Below, in pieces: positions 30,102-36,218 of a stretch of 36,218 nt of DNA; positions within the stretch are counted from its first letter, which is position 1; every line of letters begins with the position of its first letter. The stretch is from Stereocaulon alpinum (Eukaryota > Ascomycota > Lecanoromycetes > Lecanorales > Stereocaulaceae): assembly GCA_018257865.1 (NCBI GenBank), contig JAEUBA010000165.1, forward strand, positions 1 to 36,218, in the 5' to 3' direction. Position numbers and translations under genes: made by a program. The notes under the pieces were generated by a model, which was not told the DNA's origin, made no database searches, and worked only from the letters and a program-made list of their open reading frames with translations.

Positions 30102-33100
30102 TGAGTGATGCAGTATATGTTGAGAGGACCTGGTGGGGACATTTGCCTTAAACATGTTGCGCCGCTCTACTTTATGTACACACTTGTCTTCTGCGCTTTA
30201 GTGAGAGTCCCATTTTCCCAATACTTTAGCCAGGAAGAGGTTGTCCAATCATGCTGGTATGGCGCTGTGCTGATGAGCGGTTTTTCAACGAACACCGTTT
30301 GCTGGCCACCAGCAGCCGCATCCATGCAATCTGCGTGGACTATCTTGAGCAGCGTCCTATGCAGATTTACACCAACGTGCGCAGCTTTTCCTTGGACATG
30401 AAACCCCTTATTCATTTCATTGGTAGCATTAAAAGACGCAAGGGGTGGCCGAAGAGGTCTTCAAGAAGTCCAGCCACACAACAACGACAACGAGGAATTC
30501 CATCTCTCTGTTAGACACTCCCATATGAACCATTTCCAATTTCGGAAACATAGACCCTGATGTCGTATTCAATTGATTATCAAAGATGTCGCATGCCCAA
30601 CGGCCGGATGTTATCCACGAGGCGCAGCAGATGATGAAACCACTCCAATGCAACATCCCGAAAACCTTGGCCCGAGGAAGGGAAGCAGGGTACCTGCGTG
30701 CGAATTGTGCGAATAAATAGCTTCCGGGACAACCACCGATTAGATAGACTACTGTCCGGAACCATGCAGAAGCTAGTCACACAGTCTATAACGGCACTCC
30801 AGGTTACGTACGACACTAGTCAACAGTCTTAGCTTGAGATAAGACAACACACTCTCGCTGCTTCATGCGGCCGCTGTAGCGACCTAGTACAGTTCGCTGC
30901 CAATTTCTAACTACCGTCTCTCGTGCCGGAAACAGTCAATGCTCCTGAACAATGGATGATTGCATACGAGCTGAATAGAAGTGCAAAGGGAGCATGTCTC
31001 GAAATCTGTTGACGAGTGCTAAAGCAAGAGTCACATCAAAACGCCCCACACGATCTCTCGTATTGACGAGGATGCAACACTGTCCACTCATCAATGAGAG
31101 CTACATTCGTGGAATCAAGAAAACTCTGTTTTCCGGCATTCGTTGCCACTTCAGTGTGACTAGTCAACAACCTAAGTCTATGGCTATGGTAAGCCTTAGC
31201 AATCAACGATCTCGCGTCAGCAAATACCCTCCGCGGACTAGGAGGAAGCTCCTGCCTCGGCATTCGACAAAATGTACTGAATCCGTCCCGCAGGCTTGTG
31301 ATTTCCTAGACCTTCCTCATATGGTTCTTTTGACGCTCAGAGCCAATAACCGTACGGCCTCTCCGCATGTGTCCTGAAGATTGCATACCGTTACCACTCA
31401 CACATGTCGAAGATGTCCATACCGTGTCAAGTAGCTGAGATGTTAGCATGGGGTGTTGAGATGTTCCTCCTCAGCACCAAATTACATCACAGCGCTACAT
31501 GCTTTTCCGACATAATAATAGGAAAGATGACATAAGCTACCTTTTATAAGGAAAGCTAAACAGCATTTACAGTCAGTCAAAAAGTCAAGTGAACAGTGTT
31601 CTCCATAAGCCTTTCTTGCTTTTTCAGTGTTTTACACCCCTCTACTTATTACCAGCGATCTTCAAGTAGCTCCGGTCACTTCTTGGGATGAGTAATCTCG
31701 ACATGTAAATCCACGAGCGGAGACAGGTAGTAAGGGTCCAATGCGCAGGGAAATGCAGTCAATGGGTACTCTAGGCGAGGCAACCGGAAGTCAGGTAGGG
31801 ACGTGGTAGGCACCGCGCGCTATTACACACCCACAGGACTCAAAAGACTCATGTTCGGTAAAGCGTGCGGTGAGGTTGGGGTCACATCATGGAAGAGCTT
31901 GCATCTAACCCCGGTCAGATCTCACATCACTGCATTGTCGACCTTGTCGTCGCGCATCAAGATGCTCAGAATTGCACCCCATTCCCGATCCCCCAACCGC
32001 TGCTATCAAGTGAATCAAGCTCAGCCTGGGAAACGATTGCTTTGCTCGAAGATCATCTCGGATCCCAAGCTCTCCCATCTGTTCAGATATGATACTAGCG
32101 TCTGGGTAAGGTTCTGTGCATGTTGTCTCATCCTCCCATCTAATTGATTTCAACACCATGTCTCGCCCGTAGGCAAAGATTCTCATAACCCCTCATCCTT
32201 CAACATCCTTAGCCCTCGCTCACACCACTCAAATAGCAAAAGAAGGAAGATGTTACGATTCGCCAAAATGAAAGCCGAATGGGCCTTACTGCCATCACCG
32301 CACACAAGCACACACTCCCACCTTTCCACTCGCTGTTAGATGGAAGATAACATAGCTTCGAACTCCAACAGTATGCTATAACCGCATGCTTCAACAACAA
32401 ATGGGCAGTCCATGCCAAGTTCCTGTCCATCGCTGATCAATCTCTTCCCATGACCTCCTGCATCCGCTACATGAGTTATGTAAGAGATATTTTGTGAAGA
32501 GTATGGGGATGTCGTTGGGAGAAAGCAATTGCCATTGTTGGTAATCGTCATCGGCGGTCTTATTCATCGTGGAGGTTCTCGTTGCCTTACTAGTCGAGGA
32601 GGAAGCTTGAGAGGATGTTGTCCATGTGTATAAAGGTGGGCTTGTTGTACACTATCAACAACCATACATAACTAATATTCTCGCAGTGGCACGTACCTCT
32701 ACCAAACAAATCCGCAAAGTTAGCTTTTACAAGACAAAATCCACTCAACCCCTGACCTCCCCGCCTACCCAAACACTCTTCGATCCACACCCATCACACA
32801 TACTTCCACAAGAAATAGACCTCACCCCCTACCCATCACTCAACAAAACACCCCCGCGCATCCCATCCCAACCCACTTCAACACACCATCAGACCCACAC
32901 AAGCGTCCCGTCCATTCCAATCCACCATACAGCCACGTCAAAAGCCGAAGAGAACAGCACCCGCCACACAACGTTCCCCTAAGAAACAACTACTTCCCAT
33001 CTCTTGCCAGCCAGCGAGTAAGCCCAGCCTAGCCCGAACAAACCCAATCCAGCTGGTTCGTACTACCACCATACCACACCACAGTCCGAACCCTCTACGG

Positions 33101-33508
33101 AGAGTAACGTAATCTGTAGTGAAGGGATCAAGGGGACAGGGTGCTATTCTTTTGATCATTGATTCCTCTGTTTTTTTCTTCATATGCAGGAAGTGGTTCG
33201 GGCTGGGGACTCATGTTGTGTAATGCAAGGCAAGGATCTTTGATATGGTAGAGAGGTCGAAGGCGATTTGAAGCCGTCTGTGTCGATGTTCTCGAGAGAT
33301 TGAGGTATGGAAGATATCGGGTGCTTCTCAGCGGCAGGTATGAGATATAGTCACGGCAGAAGGACAGTATATAGTATAGAAGGCATCGTGTGTTCATTTT
33401 CCACTAGGTCGTCTTGTTACAAAAAGAGAAACGCCAACATTTCAAGATATATGGTAGGTTTATATATGTTGTTGCGAAAGGACATTGACATTATTTCGTG
33501 CTACTCAA
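30102..33508. other. Gene-poor 3.4 kb, no supported gene
   Basis: Ordinary base composition, not RIP-like. Several open frames of 60-130 codons on both strands do not join into a convincing protein and mostly lack ATG starts. Two weak candidates are listed among rejected items (minus strand 30429-30816 and 32938-33214). A C-rich, CCCAC/CATCAC-bearing stretch lies at about 32750-32960 on the plus strand. No tRNA, rRNA or dispersed repeat recognised. Confidence 0.5.
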
Positions 33509-35542
33509 TCAACACGCTCCGTTACGGTCCCGGCTTGCCCTGCTTGCGGCCCTCTTATCCACCTTGGCCTCGATGGCCATGAACGTTTGCAGAATCTCAC
33601 GCACAGCACCCCAGTGCCTGAAGCCAATACAATGACAAATCATTGATGTATATCCAGCAAGCATATTGCCCATTCCACGATCTCTTTCAGCCGCCATCCC
33701 GACTAGTAACACCCAAAGGAGCGCCCCTGGAAGCTCGCGCCATCCAACGAGTAGCGTAGGTCTCAATGTTTGTCGGAGGAGCTGTATAGTGTCTAGATTG
33801 ATGCTGTCGCCGAAAGGGATGTCGTGACAAATTGCACGGACGTAGATTAGGCTTGCGAGGTAGAGGGATTGGCACATCTGATGGTTGAGTGAAGATGAAG
33901 CTGCCTCGTGGCCGTGGGAAGAGCTGAAAGTAATATTGGCTGGCGTGAGAGCGGCTGTTAGACCTTTGTCGTGGAGGCTGGGTTCGCCGTGATGTGATTC
34001 GAATAGAGTGGTCAGTTCGCGAAGTTCGGTAAGGAGTTGAGATACGTTTTGCAGGAATTCGGCGCCTGAGGATGGCTGGTCGGACACGCCCGGGGAAAGT
34101 AAGGGTGAGGTTTGTGTGAAGGAAGGGGGAAATTGAGGGGGCGGTAGGAGAGGACGGGGTTCTTCAGGGACGTAGGAGAGCCTTGTGCGGAATATGGTTG
34201 CGCCAACGTAGTCGCACCTGCAATGAATCTATTAGTACACTGTGAAACATATGTGTACTGAAAGAATGGATTGAAAGTTTGCGTTGATCAGGATACTGAC
34301 ATTGCAAGCACGTCTCCGAGCATCTCTGACCGTACTTCGTCCCATCCTCCCTTCAAAGCTATTATCTTGCGTAAGCCATTCATATGCGTTGTGTAGTTCT
34401 CTATGCCGAGGTTCTATGTAATCGGCGCCTTATTAGCACAAGTCAAGATTTAGCCGAGCAATGTGATAGTACGCCTAGATGGACAGCCAGTATATGAGAA
34501 CAAACGAACAGCCGGCATTTACATATCCCGTAAAGTGTCGACCAGTGACCGTGCAAAAGGCATGGTTGAGCGGTGTTGATTGACTTGTCATGATCTACTT
34601 AGATGAAAGAGGGTGTGAAGCGAATGTAGTAAGCTGACCTCGAGATGTGTAGCATGCGCTAAATTGAGCACAGACTGCAGATTGGCATTGCTCACTGCCA
34701 GAGTGGGATTATTGAGGTTGTGGTTAATGTGTAAGATGGCTTGATGTTTGAGAGCCAAGGGGCCAGGAGCATTGGATTGGCGGCTCCAGGTCTCCAAGCA
34801 TGTGCTGTAGAAGGCTTGAGCGTATAGTACTCCGTCTTTGGTGGCTGCTGTTGGGAGGTGCGATTTCCATCGATCGTCTGGGTCGCCGCCACATACATGA
34901 GAGGCATATTCGCCGTGCCCTGAAAGCGTCAGCTTGTGACAGGTCCATGAACTTGCTGAAGAAGTTTGCCCGCCATTGCTTGTGATAGAGCCATCAGAAG
35001 AAAAGTCCCTCAGCGATTCAAGGTGGTAGCGATTCAATGATGGAATGGCAACGGGAAATGACATACAGCTAGTCATGTAGCGAGAAATCACTTGATGAAG
35101 GAACAGCGATTGTGGTGGTGGCCCCTTAGTGAATGGATTCGAGCGAGCCAATGCGACTTCAAACGCTTCTCGCGATCTCTCTGCTACGGTTGGCGGTATA
35201 CTAAGCTCTTCACAATCCTGCCAAGATTCAGCATCAGTATCAGCATCAATATCAATATCCCTTGCCACCGCAAGCTGAGTCAAGTACCTCAACGTCTTCA
35301 ACGTCAAACGCGACTTGGCTCACTAGCTCCCCACTTTCGACGTCCTGATGCAAGGTACTAGCCTTCTGGCTCCTTCTGGTTAAGGTTTTCGTTTTCGTAT
35401 GGCGCTCCCTACGCCGCACCTCACGTTGGGCGTGACTCCTGATGATCTTCGCTGTCCTGGTATCTTTAATATCTGCAGGCTTCTGCATGTTCACCCACGA
35501 TAGGTTGTCGGGATAGTGCATGACTCGTGACTTTGAGTGCAT
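33509..35542 (-). CDS. Fungal transcription-factor-domain protein without a zinc cluster, 551 aa
   Basis: Four exons on the minus strand: 35542-35288, 35217-34639, 34413-34301, 34217-33509; introns 70, 225 and 83 bp; total 1656 nt. The N-terminus has LSWVNMQKPADIKDTR followed by the basic RSHAQREVRRRERHTK, an arrangement typical of fungal regulators that carry the DUF3468/Fungal_trans_2 region but no Zn2Cys6 cluster. The C-terminal region shows ALKHQAILHINHNLNNP, the HMNGLRKIIALKGGW signature and a helical end. The start at 35542 is the first in-frame ATG; M8 and M13 are alternatives. The 225-bp second intron contains a 72-nt in-frame segment that could be an extra exon. Nuclear regulatory role inferred from family. 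Confidence 0.8.
34523..34594 (-). other. Possible cassette exon in the regulator gene
   Basis: Inside the 225-bp intron, a segment on the minus strand is preceded by a TAG acceptor (34595-34597) and followed by a GTAAAT donor (34522-34517). It is 72 nt, phase 0 at both ends and stop-free, and would add 24 residues. Skipping it gives family-like spacing, so I left it out of the main model. Confidence 0.35.
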
Positions 35543-36095
35543 TGTGGCTGTTTCAAACACTGTCCCGAAGCATTCTCACCGCTAATGACAAGCGTCTCGC
35601 CTTCGTCCTTCAAGCTTATTCGCTGTTCAGCTGTGCTATGGAGACCCTGGGAACGACTATCATGGCTATCACGGCAGCTTGCACAGTCTAATGGTGTAAG
35701 GTGCTTATGTGAGCAATTACACATTCAGCTCATGCGAGGTTCCCATTCCTTGCATTCTCTTACCTACACGTTTGCAAAAAGCGAGGATCGTCAATCATGA
35801 GACTGGTCAGGTGCGTAAATGAGGACTCATCTGTCTATCTCTTATATCTTCAGTCACCGTCAATCATTTGTGGCTTCGTTGCCGCCGTTCTTCCTGAATA
35901 CTGATCGACATGCAGTTGCTCAAATGCTTTGTCATAGCAGTGCATAAGGCTAAGGCAGAGTAAGGAATCATTTGGCGGGAGGCTTAACCGTATTAGGCGG
36001 TAGCCCAAATATCCACCTTCTCCACGTGATCTACCCTGAGAATCTTCAGCTATTCTTTGCGCTTCGAAGTTGTCACTCTTTTTTGGCTATGTACC
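35543..36095. other. Upstream region of the regulator gene
   Basis: 553 bp up to the terminal repeat. Open frames of under 90 codons lack ATG-led, domain-like content. The five bases GTACC (36091-36095) directly precede the repeat and would be its target duplication if the right copy is found beyond the window. Confidence 0.45.
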
Positions 36096-36218
36096 TGTAA
36101 AGGCTAGCGACGCCGGCTCTAAGCTGGCGCACTAAGGTATGAGAGACGTGAAGTTACTGGATTCAGGTATCAAGCAATAGACATAATCATATTACTTGGT
36201 AGTCGAGTGGTAGCAGAA
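36096..36218. mobile_element. Second copy of the 249-bp TG...CA unit, cut by the window end
   Basis: Begins TGTAAAGGCTAGCG and aligns without gaps to 7176-7298. There are three differences in 123 bases (36141 G, 36159 G, 36188 C; the internal copy has A, A, T). Each difference is TpG or CpA here and TpA in the copy inside the LINE. It includes the perfect 7-bp hairpin CGCCGGC/GCTGGCG (one G-U pair) near its left end. Whether it is a solo LTR or the 5' LTR of a longer element cannot be seen. Confidence 0.75.

Noticed and set aside
30429..30816. Two overlapping minus-strand frames with some resemblance to fungal F-box-type C-terminal regions (FPKLEMVHMGVS)
   Set aside because: No ATG-led exon set, no F-box and no in-phase junction could be built.
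32938..33214. Minus-strand frames beginning MSPQPEPLPAYEEK or MKKKTEES
   Set aside because: The Pro-rich opening looks like the start of a small fungal membrane protein, but it stops after 28 codons. The overlapping 81-codon frame lacks family features, and no donor site connects them.

Overview
The window looks like a piece of nuclear chromosome from a filamentous ascomycete (Pezizomycotina; Dothideomycetes is my guess, not shown). The evidence is short GT-AG introns (43-126 bp in most genes, one of 225 bp) with CTNAY-type branch sites, fungus-only families (Zn2Cys6 regulators, RTA1-like and HeLo-like proteins), and a block saturated with the signature of repeat-induced point mutation (RIP: CpA/TpG depleted, TpA in excess).

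Layout. Bases 1 to about 8740 are an AT-rich, RIP-ruined repeat block. Its first 2.8 kb are unidentifiable relics. From about 2855 to 8450 lies a dead Tad1-like LINE whose gag knuckle, endonuclease and reverse transcriptase can still be read through the stop codons. A 249-bp unit at 7176-7424, bounded by TG...CA and barely mutated, interrupts the LINE. The left half of a second copy ends the window (36096-36218). Between 8746 and 10483 sit two non-coding miniature LTR elements in tandem. The first (8746-9275) has 110-bp terminal repeats and the target duplication CTATA. The second (9447-10483) has 153-bp terminal repeats and the target duplication GTTTG. Both have the same 10-base motif just inside the 5' LTR, and neither has any recognisable protein.

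The gene-bearing part starts at 10624. In order: a 600-aa multipass membrane protein (+); an MJ1316/DUF504-domain protein (-) divergent from a seven-exon RBM5/RBM10-like splicing factor (+); a TMEM205/DUF4149-like membrane protein (-); a glyoxalase/extradiol-dioxygenase-fold protein (-); a HeLo-like-domain protein (+); a Zn2Cys6 regulator (-) divergent from an RTA1-like membrane protein (+); a polyproline/coiled-coil protein (+); a small membrane protein with an unresolved frame change (+); a dual-specificity-phosphatase-fold protein without the catalytic motif (-); and a fungal transcription-factor-domain protein without a zinc cluster (-). About 3.4 kb (30102-33508) has no gene I can support.

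Exon models were built by hand from splice signals, phase and family knowledge. For RBM5-like, TMEM205-like, Zn2Cys6, RTA1-like, phosphatase-like and the last regulator, the exon lengths sum to a multiple of three and each ends at a stop. Two loci (18215-19452 and 28235-28749) do not join cleanly. The genes do not form an obvious biosynthetic cluster. The most distinctive content is the nest of short LTR-bounded non-coding elements at the edge of the RIP block.
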